A DNA stretch of 57,984 nt from Elusimicrobia bacterium GWB2_63_22 (GTDB lineage Bacteria; Elusimicrobiota; Elusimicrobia; Elusimicrobiales; UBA9959), in contig MGUA01000035.1 of assembly GCA_001799735.1 (NCBI GenBank), positions 1 to 57,984 of the forward strand, given 5' to 3'. The position numbers and the translations under genes are program-made. The notes beneath the pieces are model-generated. The model ran no database searches. It saw nothing but the letters and a program-made list of their open reading frames with translations, and had not been told where the DNA came from. How positions within the stretch are numbered: the first letter of the stretch is position 1; each line of letters begins with the position of its first letter. Shown in pieces: positions 42,270 to 50,687 of the stretch.

Positions 42270-43622
42270 ATGAAAATTAAATACTTCGGCGCGGTAATTT
42301 CCGCGGCGCTCATAGCGGCCTGCGCCTTAACGGCTTCCGCCAAGATGCCGGACCTGTCAAAAATAGAAAAACCGCAGAGCGACGACATGTTCAGCCCGGT
42401 TGATAAAATGCCGGGCTCCGGCAAAAAGAACCCCAACGCCAAGCCCAGCGGTTCCACGGCGCTCCGGGACCTCGGCTACGACTCCCTTACCCTCTGCCGC
42501 GACCAGGGCACGCTGATACACCGGGTAGAGACCATAAAGACCACCCTCAGCCTCACGGCCAACGGCCTGGCCATGCTCTCCGTGCTGGAGGCCGACCTCA
42601 GGGCGCTGGAGCTCTCGGTGGACGCCCTTTACCTCTCCGCCCAGACGGCCGAGGTTATCCCCCAGGCCCGCCCCAAGGTGAAGCCCATAAAAGAATCCCT
42701 CGCCAGCGCCAGGGTCAGCATAAAGAAAGCGCGGATAACCATGACCGGCATCACCACCAAGACCGAGCCCATCCGCGTTAAACTTAAAAACGCGGCCGAC
42801 ACCGCCGAAAAGGTGGAGCTTGGCCTTACGGTCGCCAATATCATCCCCTGCACGGTCATGCCGGAAACCATCAAAATAGTAAAAGGCTGCCTGCCCAGGC
42901 TGCCGGCCGAAAAAAAAGACTGCATAACCGGAAAGGTGGACCAGAAGGCCAGGAATGCCGACGATCTCACAAAGGATTACGACGCCATGGTGCGCGTACT
43001 CATCTACCACCCCGAGGTCTCGCTGCCCAACCTCGACTTCGTAAACCCGTTCAACGCGGACCTGAAGGCGCTGGAAGACCTGCGCGCGCAGCTCAACGCC
43101 CTCACCTCCCGCCTGAACGGTCTCGCCTCCCAGCTGGGCAAGCTTAACGCCATCCTGGACCAGAGCTTCTCGTTCAGCTTCCCGTACCCCAACCCCACCA
43201 TTACCAACCCCGTAAGGATCTCCTACTACAACGTGGGCATAGGCTTCAGGACCATCATAGAAGGCGCCGGCGCCATAGAGAAGGCCATAGAGGACAGGCT
43301 CAGCGGCTTCCTCTGGGGCGTGCTCAAGGGCCTCGGCGTGGACCAGTTCGTAAAGCAGCTGGAGAACGCGGCCAACGGGGCGGTCAACGTCCTGCTCGAC
43401 GCCGTCAACTTCGACGTGGACGTGAACCTGCCTTCGCTGGACGCGCTGGACACCCTGAAGCTCGACGAGGTGGTGTTGGAGAGCGGCCTGGACTCGTTCA
43501 AGATCTCCGTAGACTCCATCGACCTCAAACAGCTGAACGTCCTGCAGCGGATCATGAACCCGACTGGCCTGTCCCTCGACGCCCCGGAGTTCTGCTCCAA
43601 AATGACCTTCGGCTGCAACTGA
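42270..43622 (+). CDS. large exported protein, paralogue B of an unrecognised family
   Basis: This 450-residue protein has a signal peptide (AVISAALIAACALTASA). The layout matches the protein at 30968. Shared elements are a helical region with IPQARPKVKPIKESLA, a Cys pair (CLPRLPAEKKDC), the core FSFPYPNPTITNPVR, GFLWGVLKGLGVDQFVKQLE, DVNLPSLD, and a C-terminal NPTGLSL plus two Cys (FCSKMTFGCN). Unlike paralogue A it is not followed by a barrel gene. A strong terminator lies 18 bp after the stop. The pair probably arose by duplication; function is unknown, and an envelope role is inferred from export. Confidence 0.85.
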   Translation: MKIKYFGAVISAALIAACALTASAKMPDLSKIEKPQSDDMFSPVDKMPGSGKKNPNAKPSGSTALRDLGYDSLTLCRDQGTLIHRVETIKTTLSLTANGLAMLSVLEADLRALELSVDALYLSAQTAEVIPQARPKVKPIKESLASARVSIKKARITMTGITTKTEPIRVKLKNAADTAEKVELGLTVANIIPCTVMPETIKIVKGCLPRLPAEKKDCITGKVDQKARNADDLTKDYDAMVRVLIYHPEVSLPNLDFVNPFNADLKALEDLRAQLNALTSRLNGLASQLGKLNAILDQSFSFSFPYPNPTITNPVRISYYNVGIGFRTIIEGAGAIEKAIEDRLSGFLWGVLKGLGVDQFVKQLENAANGAVNVLLDAVNFDVDVNLPSLDALDTLKLDEVVLESGLDSFKISVDSIDLKQLNVLQRIMNPTGLSLDAPEFCSKMTFGCN

Positions 43623-43639
43623 CCGCCCGCGGGAGCCGC

Positions 43640-43673
43640 AAAAAAACCGGAGGGATAGCCCTCCGGTTTTTTT
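43640..43673. terminator. bidirectional terminator
   Basis: AAAAAACCGGAGGG / CCCTCCGGTTTTTT with loop ATAG, between the convergent paralogue B and exported-protein genes. The stem is the same as at 28733-28764. Confidence 0.92.
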
Positions 43674-43694
43674 ATTGCCCGTAAAAATCCGTAA

Positions 43695-44273
43695 TTATTT
43701 TTCCTTCACCGTCCAGAAACCCTCAAAGACGTAGCCCACCTTAAAGCCCACGGCGGGCTTAAGGGTGGCGGCGCCGCTGCGGCCGGCGTTGTCCAGGTCT
43801 ATGTCCGTAAGCCGGTAGAAGAGGTCGAAGGTTACGCCCTTGGGAGTCTCGGCGGCCATGTCCGTGGTGTACAGAAACCCGGCCGTCAGCACCGGCGCCA
43901 CGAAGAACGTAGTATCCGACAAACCCAGGTCGCCTAAAGCGCCAAACCTGAACCGCATCGGCCGCTGGGTCCTGGGCGTCATATATTCCATGCCCAGCAG
44001 CAGCTCCAGCAGATAGAAACTGTCGCCGTCGGCCTTAACGCTCTGCAGCTGTATGCCGCCGGTCTTGGAGACAGTCTCGTTGCCCACGGCCCGCAGGCCG
44101 AACCCCCAGGGCTTAACGGTCTCCGTGCCGCCCGCGGCGAACTTAAGGTCCTGCGCAAGCGGCAGTATCATGTAATACTCGTTGGCCGACACCCAGCTCC
44201 ACACCGGCTTGGCGGCAGACGCGCGGCCCGCCCCCGCCAGCAGTACCGCCAGAATTAATAAAGTTTTTTTCAC
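43695..44273 (-). CDS. exported beta-rich hypothetical protein
   Basis: The protein has 192 residues with a signal peptide (LLILAVLLAGAGRASA). The mature part has alternating strands (FYLLELLLGMEYMT, RFRFGALGDLGLSDTTFFVA) and an aromatic C-terminus (GYVFEGFWTV), suggesting a small barrel or lipid-facing protein. I recognise no family. It starts with GTG at 44273 behind a GGGGGG SD, 15 bp after the membrane-protein gene, probably in an operon with it and mutT. Confidence 0.72.
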   Translation of the reverse strand: MKKTLLILAVLLAGAGRASAAKPVWSWVSANEYYMILPLAQDLKFAAGGTETVKPWGFGLRAVGNETVSKTGGIQLQSVKADGDSFYLLELLLGMEYMTPRTQRPMRFRFGALGDLGLSDTTFFVAPVLTAGFLYTTDMAAETPKGVTFDLFYRLTDIDLDNAGRSGAATLKPAVGFKVGYVFEGFWTVKEK

Positions 44274-44288
44274 ATTCCCCCCCGTGGT

Positions 44289-44792
44289 TTATCGCTGTCC
44301 GCTTTTCTTTAAATAGTATGAGGCCGCCCTACCCTTGAGCAGCAGCAGGATGGCGCTGGCGGCCGAGCCGGTAAGGGCGAAGGCGTCGTCGAAAGGGCCG
44401 GGGATATTTACCGGCAGCATCTCGTAGACGTAGATGAGCACCGGCAGCACCAGCCAGGTCTTCTTAAGCTCGCCGCGGTTCACAGCCAGCATGCAGACGG
44501 CCAGCATTAAGGCGGACCCGATAAAAGCCGGCGCCGAGAACAGGCTGACCCCGAAGCTGAAAGGCACCAGTATCAGCGACCAGATCACCGCGAACAGCAC
44601 CGGCAAGGCCGCGTCCACCGCGGTATAGCGCTTTGTAAGGATTATATTCACCAGGGCAGCGATAAAGAACAGGGTAAAGCAGACAGCCCCGGCCAGTATC
44701 CCAGTCCCGAGGTCTTTAACCGCCCAGCCGGCCACAAACCCCAGCAGCGCGGCCGGGACAGTAAGAAAGGTGAAGACAAAGGTGCGCCACAT
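44289..44792 (-). CDS. hypothetical integral membrane protein
   Basis: This protein of about 167 residues has five or six transmembrane helices and a short basic C-terminus (YYLKKSGQR). I chose the ATG at 44792, directly after the mutT stop; a GTG at 44804 inside mutT would add four residues. No motif is recognised. Coupling to mutT suggests cotranscription only. Confidence 0.7.
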   Translation of the reverse strand: MWRTFVFTFLTVPAALLGFVAGWAVKDLGTGILAGAVCFTLFFIAALVNIILTKRYTAVDAALPVLFAVIWSLILVPFSFGVSLFSAPAFIGSALMLAVCMLAVNRGELKKTWLVLPVLIYVYEMLPVNIPGPFDDAFALTGSAASAILLLLKGRAASYYLKKSGQR

Positions 44793-44793
44793 A

Positions 44794-45183
44794 TCAGCAG
44801 CCACCGCCCGCGGCCAGAAGTTTAACTACGGGGATATCCGCGCTGGAGAAATCGTAGCTGGCCAGGTCGGCGCGGGTCACCCATTCTATGCGGTCATGGT
44901 CGTTGAGGGTGAACTCCCCGGAGAGATGCTCGGCCCGGTACACCAGCAGTTCTATGGGCAGGTGCTTGTACTCGAATTTGCTGGAGCAGATAAAAGCGCC
45001 TATGCGGGTCTTCACGCCGAATTCTTCCATCAGCTCGCGCGCCAGGCAGGCCTCGGGCGTTTCGCCCGGCTCCAGCTTGCCGCCGGGGAATTCCCATTTG
45101 CCGGCCAGGGCGTCTCCCTGCCGGCGCTGGGCAATAAGGATCAGCCCGTCCTTCTCTATAACCGCGGCGGTAACTTGTTTCAT
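44794..45183 (-). CDS. mutT: Nudix hydrolase, MutT-type (8-oxo-dGTPase)
   Basis: This 129-residue Nudix enzyme removes oxidised nucleotides such as 8-oxo-dGTP. The Nudix box is complete (GGKLEPGETPEACLARELME followed by EFGV), preceded by LIAQRRQGDALAGKWEFP as in MutT. It is first of three minus-strand genes. No strong SD is seen before the ATG at 45183. Confidence 0.92.
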   Translation of the reverse strand: MKQVTAAVIEKDGLILIAQRRQGDALAGKWEFPGGKLEPGETPEACLARELMEEFGVKTRIGAFICSSKFEYKHLPIELLVYRAEHLSGEFTLNDHDRIEWVTRADLASYDFSSADIPVVKLLAAGGGC

Positions 45184-45222
45184 GCGTAGAACCTGCGGCG
45201 CTTGTCCTGCCTTAAAGCCATA

Positions 45223-45231
45223 TGCTATTTT
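45223..45231 (+). promoter_or_regulatory. extended -10 (TGCTATTTT) positioned for leaderless transcription
   Basis: The TATTTT hexamer (45226-45231), with an upstream TG, ends 6 nt before the ATG at 45238. No SD is present. Confidence 0.5.
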
Positions 45232-45237
45232 AGATAA

Positions 45238-45477
45238 ATGGTCACACTACCCCGACTCCGCTGCCCCGACTGCGGTAAAGCTATGGGCCCGATAAAAGCC
45301 AAAGAAGTGCCGCCGGCCAATAAATACGAAGACTGCCTGCGCCGCTGCCCCAATTGCCGGATAGGCGCCACCAACGCCAAGAACCCCGCTAAAGTTAAAT
45401 ACATCCGCGACGGCCAGCCTGTGGAACCCGCAGAGCCCACGCCCGCGGAACCAACGCCCCCGCCTACCAATCCGTAG
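45238..45477 (+). CDS. small zinc-ribbon protein
   Basis: This 79-residue protein has two Cys pairs ([11 protein letters not shown] and [14 protein letters not shown]) plus one extra Cys, fitting a zinc ribbon over residues 8-45. The last 20 residues are a Pro/Glu/Thr tail ([17 protein letters not shown]). It converges on the SDR gene with a 14-nt overlap at the ends. Family not recognised. Confidence 0.68.
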   Translation: MVTLPRLRCPDCGKAMGPIKAKEVPPANKYEDCLRRCPNCRIGATNAKNPAKVKYIRDGQPVEPAEPTPAEPTPPPTNP

Positions 45478-47023
45478 GCTGGTAATCCTTCAGGAACTTC
45501 CCCCACACATGCTCGCCGGTGTTAAAGCCGGCGATGATGGGATCCACTATGCGCGCCGCGCCGTCCACAATGTCGAGCGGCGGGTGAAAGCGGTGCTCCG
45601 CCGTTTTGCGCTCCGCTATGTGCACCGGATCCTCGTCCGTCACCCAGCCGGTGTCCACCGCGTTCATGTGGATGCCGTCAACATAATAATCCGCGGCCGC
45701 GGTGCGCGTCATCATATTCAGCGCGGCCTTGGCCATATTGGTATGCGGGTGGCGCGTGGTTTTGAACTTGCGGTAGAACTGCCCCTCCACGGCCGACACG
45801 TTTACTATGTGCTTGTCGCGCTCGGGTGTGCGCAGCATAAGCGGCTTTAACCGCGCGTTCAGGATGAACGGGGCGACGGCGTTGACCAGCTGCACTTCCA
45901 GCAGCTCCACGGCCGGCACCTCCGCCATCAGCATCCGCCAGGAATTGCGCCCGCGCAGGTCCACCTGCTGCAGGTCCTGGTCCAGCCGGCCCTGCGGGAA
46001 CAGGGCGCCCTGCGCCGTCAGCTCATCCGGCAATAGCGGCACCTGCGACAGCGCCGCCGCGTGGGTAAGCCCGGCGGTCTGCGCGTCGGCAGGCGTAAGT
46101 GCTGCCGCCAGCTCCTGCCCGGCGACGGGGCCTTCGGGCAGCAGGCTGTAGCCGCGCAGGCCCTCGTAGGCGCCCAGCAGCTTGCGGGCGGCCTCGGGCA
46201 GGTCGCGCAGCGGGCCCTGCTCGCGGTCCATCATGTGGCGGTAGAACTCCGGCGGCCGCCGCACGGTCTGGCAGGCGTTGTTTATGATGAAATCCAGCCG
46301 GGTGCGCGTGGCCAGCAGGTGGGCGCAGAAAGCCTCCACGCTGGGCGTGTGGCGCAGGTCCAGGCCAAAGATCTCCAGCCGGTGGCCCCAGTCCTTAAAA
46401 TCAGGTTCGGCCGCGTAGCGCAGGGCCGAGTCGCGCGGAAAGCGCGTGCTCACTATCAGCTGCGCCCCGGCGCGCAGCAGCTTTATGCCCGCCTGGTAGC
46501 CTATCTTCACGCGGCCGCCGGTCAGCAGGGCCACGCGGCCGCGCAGGTCGGCCGTCTCGGTGCGCTTGGTGTAGTTAACCTCGGCGCAGGCCGGGCAGAG
46601 CTGGTCGTAAAAATGGTGCAGCTGCGTGTAGTTGGTCTTGCAGATGTAGCAATTCTGCTCCTCGTGCGCGGCGCCGGGGGGCGGGGCGTCGGAGGGGCGG
46701 CCCTCCCAGGCCAGCGGCGGGGTTATGTTGGGCGTGGTGAACACGGACTGCCGGCGCAGCTTGCGGATGCCGGTCTCGTTAAGGGCGCTCTCGGCGCGCT
46801 CGGTGCGGGCGGCCTTGCGCCGGCGGATGGCGGCCTTTACCAGCTGCCGCCGCGCGCGGGCGTCCGGCCGGGAAATTTCCCCCGCGGCCTTAAGCAGGCG
46901 GGTGCTTTCGTCCTCGGCCACGCCGGCCAGCAGGCCGCGGTCGGCGGCTACCGCCTCCAGCAGCTCGGCGGCGGCCAGCAATTTTTCTTTAAAGCCCGGC
47001 AGGCCGGGTTTGTTGTCGTTCAT
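45464..47023 (-). CDS. atypical short-chain dehydrogenase with N-terminal Cys4 motif
   Basis: This 519-residue protein is twice the normal SDR size. Residues 1-120 are helical and charged. CYICKTNY and LCPACAEV (about 125-145) form a zinc-type Cys4 site. The Rossmann part follows with [12 protein letters not shown] (variant TGxxxGxG), the NNA-type INNACQT and a late MNAVDTGWV. The usual YxxxK is read as TNMAK, so the catalytic Tyr appears replaced by Thr. The insert after INNACQT adds about 100 residues. Oxidoreductase activity is therefore uncertain. It is coupled by ATGA to the adenylate cyclase gene. Confidence 0.85.
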   Translation of the reverse strand: MNDNKPGLPGFKEKLLAAAELLEAVAADRGLLAGVAEDESTRLLKAAGEISRPDARARRQLVKAAIRRRKAARTERAESALNETGIRKLRRQSVFTTPNITPPLAWEGRPSDAPPPGAAHEEQNCYICKTNYTQLHHFYDQLCPACAEVNYTKRTETADLRGRVALLTGGRVKIGYQAGIKLLRAGAQLIVSTRFPRDSALRYAAEPDFKDWGHRLEIFGLDLRHTPSVEAFCAHLLATRTRLDFIINNACQTVRRPPEFYRHMMDREQGPLRDLPEAARKLLGAYEGLRGYSLLPEGPVAGQELAAALTPADAQTAGLTHAAALSQVPLLPDELTAQGALFPQGRLDQDLQQVDLRGRNSWRMLMAEVPAVELLEVQLVNAVAPFILNARLKPLMLRTPERDKHIVNVSAVEGQFYRKFKTTRHPHTNMAKAALNMMTRTAAADYYVDGIHMNAVDTGWVTDEDPVHIAERKTAEHRFHPPLDIVDGAARIVDPIIAGFNTGEHVWGKFLKDYQPTDW

Positions 47024-48747
47024 TTTGGTTCCACCCGGTACAGCACCATCGGCTTGGATTTGCCCTTCATCAGCACCGGCGCGCCTTCCACAAAGTCGAA
47101 ACCGGGGAAATCTTTTTTATCCACGCCCTGCACCACCGCCTCGCTGATCAGGATCTGCGTGGTAATATCCTTGGTCTGGCTTTCTATGCGCGAAGCCACG
47201 TTAACGGTGTCGCCCAGCACGGTGTATTCCATCCGCTCGGCGGTACCTACGTTGCCGGCCACCAGCCCGCCGCTGTGCAGCCCCACCCCGAAGCCTACCT
47301 CGGGGTAGCGCTTCAACGCGTTAAATTCCCGCAGGGCCTCGCGCATGCCTATGGCGGCCTTTAAAGCCGCCTCCTGGTGGTTCTCCACCCCGAACACCGG
47401 GGAGAAGATGGCCATCACGGCGTCGCCCATGAATTTATTTATGACGCCCTTGTTGGCGGCTATCGGCTTGCCGATATAGGTGAAATATTCGTTGAGAAAG
47501 CGGATCAGCTCCACCGGCGGCAGCTTTTCGCTGAGCGGCGTAAAGCCCCGGATGTCGGAGAACAGCACCGTGGCGTGGATCTCTTCGCCGGCCAGGTTAA
47601 CACGCCCGCTCTTCATTATCTTCTCGGCTATCTCCATGGAGACGTAGCGGCCGAAGGTATCCTTTATATGGTCCCGCTCCAGCAGGCCGTCGAGCATCAT
47701 GTTGAAATGCCCTTTCAACTGGCCGAACTCGTCGGCGTACAGCACCGAGGTCTTGCAGCTGAAATCCCCCGCCGCCACGGCCTTCATGCGGCCCACCAGC
47801 GCGCTCACCGGGGCCTGCACGTTAAGCCGGTACAGCCAGATAGAGACCGCCTGGAAGATAAGGATCAGCACGGTCAGCACGCCCACTATGGCTATGGGCA
47901 CCAGCACGCGGATATGCTCGGCCAACAGCGCCAGGGCCTTGCCCTCCTCGCCGCTGGAGAAGATCTTCCAAAAAACGTCCAGGTTGGAATAGATGGGCAC
48001 GTACAGGCCCAGCAGCAGCGGCACCATGCCCAGCGAGAAGATCATAAGCGCGTAGCGCAGCGTAAGGCTTATGGCGAAGCCGCGCTTGAGGCCGTAGGGA
48101 TTGTTGGCCGCGAAGAAAGGCCGGGCCATGAACCGGCGTATGTACAGCCCGGTGAGCTCGAGATTTAAATAGCTGACAAAAGCGCCGAACAGCAGCGCCG
48201 ACACCGCAAAAACCAGCTTCACCCGGTCCGGCACGGCCCCGAACTGCTCCGCGTAGCCCGCCGCGCTGCTGAAATAACGCTGCACGGCTATCACCCAGCC
48301 CAGCACAAAGATGGCCAGCGGCAGATTTATAATGCGGCTCTCTATGCGGGCCAGGTCCTGCGGCTTGCGCGAGAAATAATGCCGGTACAGCGGCCACAGC
48401 CACAACACCAGCAGCAGGAAATACAACTGCAGGCCCCCGCCCTTGCCCTCGTAGCGGATCTCGTCGCGCAGCTCCCCCCGCACCCAGCGTTTTTCCACCC
48501 GCTTGTTTAGGTTGAGGGATCTGAAGAATTTGTCCCGGACGGTTTGCGAGGGGACGTAATCTTTCCCTTTCGCCCCGGCGTCCACGGAATGCTGCCATTC
48601 GGTCTTCACCAGGCCGGTATCCAGCAGCGAATACTTCTCAAAGAAGAAAGCAGTGATGCCGCCAAAGGACACCATCAGCGAAAAAAGGAAGTACAACCCC
48701 AGATGCAGCCGGCCGAACTTCCCCCAGAGTTTGGACAAGGTTTTCAT
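47020..48747 (-). CDS. membrane class III adenylate/guanylate cyclase
   Basis: This 575-residue protein has several N-terminal transmembrane helices with a periplasmic segment (about 45-95). A HAMP-like linker near 320-370 ([20 protein letters not shown]) precedes the cyclase domain. It has metal Asp residues in [12 protein letters not shown] and [12 protein letters not shown] and the later [13 protein letters not shown]. The Lys before FMGD and the Asp in LGDTVN fit ATP preference, so cAMP is likely. The ATG at 48747 lacks an SD. It is cotranscribed with the SDR through a 4-nt overlap, which may place the SDR in a cyclic-nucleotide pathway. Confidence 0.9.
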   Translation of the reverse strand: MKTLSKLWGKFGRLHLGLYFLFSLMVSFGGITAFFFEKYSLLDTGLVKTEWQHSVDAGAKGKDYVPSQTVRDKFFRSLNLNKRVEKRWVRGELRDEIRYEGKGGGLQLYFLLLVLWLWPLYRHYFSRKPQDLARIESRIINLPLAIFVLGWVIAVQRYFSSAAGYAEQFGAVPDRVKLVFAVSALLFGAFVSYLNLELTGLYIRRFMARPFFAANNPYGLKRGFAISLTLRYALMIFSLGMVPLLLGLYVPIYSNLDVFWKIFSSGEEGKALALLAEHIRVLVPIAIVGVLTVLILIFQAVSIWLYRLNVQAPVSALVGRMKAVAAGDFSCKTSVLYADEFGQLKGHFNMMLDGLLERDHIKDTFGRYVSMEIAEKIMKSGRVNLAGEEIHATVLFSDIRGFTPLSEKLPPVELIRFLNEYFTYIGKPIAANKGVINKFMGDAVMAIFSPVFGVENHQEAALKAAIGMREALREFNALKRYPEVGFGVGLHSGGLVAGNVGTAERMEYTVLGDTVNVASRIESQTKDITTQILISEAVVQGVDKKDFPGFDFVEGAPVLMKGKSKPMVLYRVEPK

Positions 48748-48811
48748 AGCAGTTATTTATTTTACCTTTAATGGGGCGCAATCTGGCAGCGGCTTGGCCT
48801 AACGTAAATCG

Positions 48812-48817
48812 TATAAT
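48812..48817 (+). promoter_or_regulatory. -10 box (TATAAT) positioned for leaderless transcription
   Basis: It ends 6 nt before the ATG at 48824 and no SD is present. Confidence 0.55.
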
Positions 48818-48823
48818 TTACAT

Positions 48824-49768
48824 ATGCGTAAGTTCCTCGGCTTGTTTTTGCTGCTGGCGGCCCTGGGCGCCGCCTGGTACCAGTGGCATACGCATAAGGC
48901 CCTTTACCGGGCGACGGCGCGCATACTGCAGGCCCGGCTGTTCCCCTGTTCTTTCCCCATCACTTATTCGCTGGGGGCCATAGACCCGGGCTACACCATA
49001 ACCCGGGAAGAATTAATAGACGCCCTGCGCGAGGCCGAAACCGCCTGGGAACTGCCGGCACGCAAGAACCTTTTTCAGCTGCAGGAGAGCAGCGGGGCAG
49101 TCACTGTCCTCATGGTTTACGACGACCGCCAGGCCGCGCTGGATAAACTGAAGGCGCTGGGCATTACCACCGACCAGACGCTGGACACCTACAAGGCGCT
49201 CAAAGCCCGCTACGAAACGCTGGCCGCCCAGGTGGACGCGCAGGAGACGCGGCTGAAAGCCATAGTGGGCCGCTACAAGGTTAGGGAAGCCGCCTACAAC
49301 GCCGAGGTAGGCCGCATGAACCAGCGGGGCAGCGCTCCCCCCGCCGCGGTGCGCAGCATCAACCGGGCCAAGGACGCGCTGGCCACACAGTTTGGCGGCA
49401 TAAAGATGATTGAGGGCACCCTGAACCAGAACGTGGACACCCTTAACGCGCTGGGCACTACGCTCAACCAGCTGATAGTGCAGCTTAATATAAAAGTGGC
49501 CCAGTACAACCGCACGGGTTCGGCCATAGGCCGGTACGAAGAAGGCCTGTACCGGGTTTCGGGCGGCATGCAGACCATAGAGATCTACAAGTACACCGAG
49601 CGCGCGCAGCTGGTGAACCTGCTGGCCCACGAGCTGGGCCACGCCCTGGGCCTGGAGCATGTAAAGGACCCGCAAAGCCTTATGTTCCCGGTAAACAGCG
49701 GCCGCGGCCTTAAATTAAACGCCGACGACATTGGCGAGCTTAACAGGGTTTGCAGACGGGGCAAGTAA
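48824..49768 (+). CDS. membrane-anchored matrixin-like zinc metalloprotease
   Basis: This 314-residue protein has an N-terminal signal anchor (FLGLFLLLAALGAAWYQW). A first catalytic-fold strand region (about 35-100) is interrupted by a long coiled-coil-like stretch (about 105-225). The zinc motif HELGHALGLEH uses His269, His273 and His279, with a Met-turn in SLMFP. The motif is that of metzincins (matrixins, M10-like). The coiled-coil insertion is unusual. It probably cleaves envelope or external proteins. Confidence 0.85.
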   Translation: MRKFLGLFLLLAALGAAWYQWHTHKALYRATARILQARLFPCSFPITYSLGAIDPGYTITREELIDALREAETAWELPARKNLFQLQESSGAVTVLMVYDDRQAALDKLKALGITTDQTLDTYKALKARYETLAAQVDAQETRLKAIVGRYKVREAAYNAEVGRMNQRGSAPPAAVRSINRAKDALATQFGGIKMIEGTLNQNVDTLNALGTTLNQLIVQLNIKVAQYNRTGSAIGRYEEGLYRVSGGMQTIEIYKYTERAQLVNLLAHELGHALGLEHVKDPQSLMFPVNSGRGLKLNADDIGELNRVCRRGK

Positions 49769-49799
49769 CTTCTAAGGGATACAAATCACGGGAGGCACG

Positions 49800-50024
49800 A
49801 TGGACAACTTTCATCTAAACGAAGGCGACATTGTTAAGAATTCACTTACCGGCGAGCTGCTCAAGATTGTAAGCTTTGGGCCGCGCACCGTGAAAGCCCT
49901 GAAGATAGGCGGGGTGCTGATAGAATACCAGCGGTCTTATTTAGCCCCGGCCACCCCCGCGGAGTGCGAAGGCGCGCAGGATAAGTTCGTCCGGGCCCCC
50001 CAGCCCGAAACCCCCAAAAAGTGA
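49800..50024 (+). CDS. small hypothetical protein
   Basis: This 74-residue soluble protein is beta rich at the N-terminus (GDIVKNSLTGELLKIVSFG) with a Pro/Lys tail. SD GGGAGG. It lies 31 bp after the metalloprotease stop, probably in the same operon. It ends adjacent to the convergent exonuclease gene. Family not recognised. Confidence 0.65.
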   Translation: MDNFHLNEGDIVKNSLTGELLKIVSFGPRTVKALKIGGVLIEYQRSYLAPATPAECEGAQDKFVRAPQPETPKK

Positions 50025-50669
50025 TCAGCCGGGGAGCTTTATTATCCCCAGCTGCTTTAATTCCCAGAAACATTTGGCGGTAGCCGCTACGTCGGCGGCC
50101 GCGTTGTGGGCGGCGTCGAAGTCCGCCCGGAACAGCTTTTGGTGCAGCTCCACCAGCTTGGGCCATTTGTAGCCGCGCGGCCCGGGGATGGCGCAGTACT
50201 CGGTGGTGCTGTGCATGGTGCAGATCTTGTGCTTGGTAGAAGGAATATCCGGCAGACCGTTGCGCAGCAGCTCGGCGCCCATTATCTTCTCGTCAAAACT
50301 CATGTTATGCGCCACCAGGTAGCGGGCCTGGTCCGTAAGCGCCTTAAAGTCCCTCAACACGCCGGCCAGCTCCCGGCCCTCTTTAAGCGCCCGCTCGGTG
50401 GTAATGCCGTGTATGCGCGCCGATTCCGCCGGGATGGTAAAACCCTCCGGCTTTATAAGGCAGTCAAAAGAGGAAAGCAGCGCGCCCTCGCTGTCGTAGG
50501 CCATATAGGCCAGCTGCACCAGCCGGGGCCAGTTGTCCAGCGCGGTTACCGGCGCGTTCCAGCTGCGCGGCAGCCCGGTGGTCTCGGTATCAAAGAACAG
50601 GTACACGGGCTCCACCAGCCGTTCGGTGAACAGTTCAAGCTGCATGTCGGATTTATTTGCCTGCGCCAT
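50025..50669 (-). CDS. DnaQ-like 3'-5' exonuclease (DEDDh)
   Basis: This 214-residue protein has ExoI FFDTETTGLP, ExoII VAHNMSFDEKIMG and ExoIII DAAHNAAADVAATAKC, with the catalytic His of the DEDDh class. It most resembles the epsilon or PolC-type proofreading and repair group. It is encoded 18 bp downstream of dinG. In Firmicutes the same two domains are fused in one DinG polypeptide. Confidence 0.92.
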   Translation of the reverse strand: MAQANKSDMQLELFTERLVEPVYLFFDTETTGLPRSWNAPVTALDNWPRLVQLAYMAYDSEGALLSSFDCLIKPEGFTIPAESARIHGITTERALKEGRELAGVLRDFKALTDQARYLVAHNMSFDEKIMGAELLRNGLPDIPSTKHKICTMHSTTEYCAIPGPRGYKWPKLVELHQKLFRADFDAAHNAAADVAATAKCFWELKQLGIIKLPG

Positions 50670-50687
50670 AGTGTAAATACAATTTTA

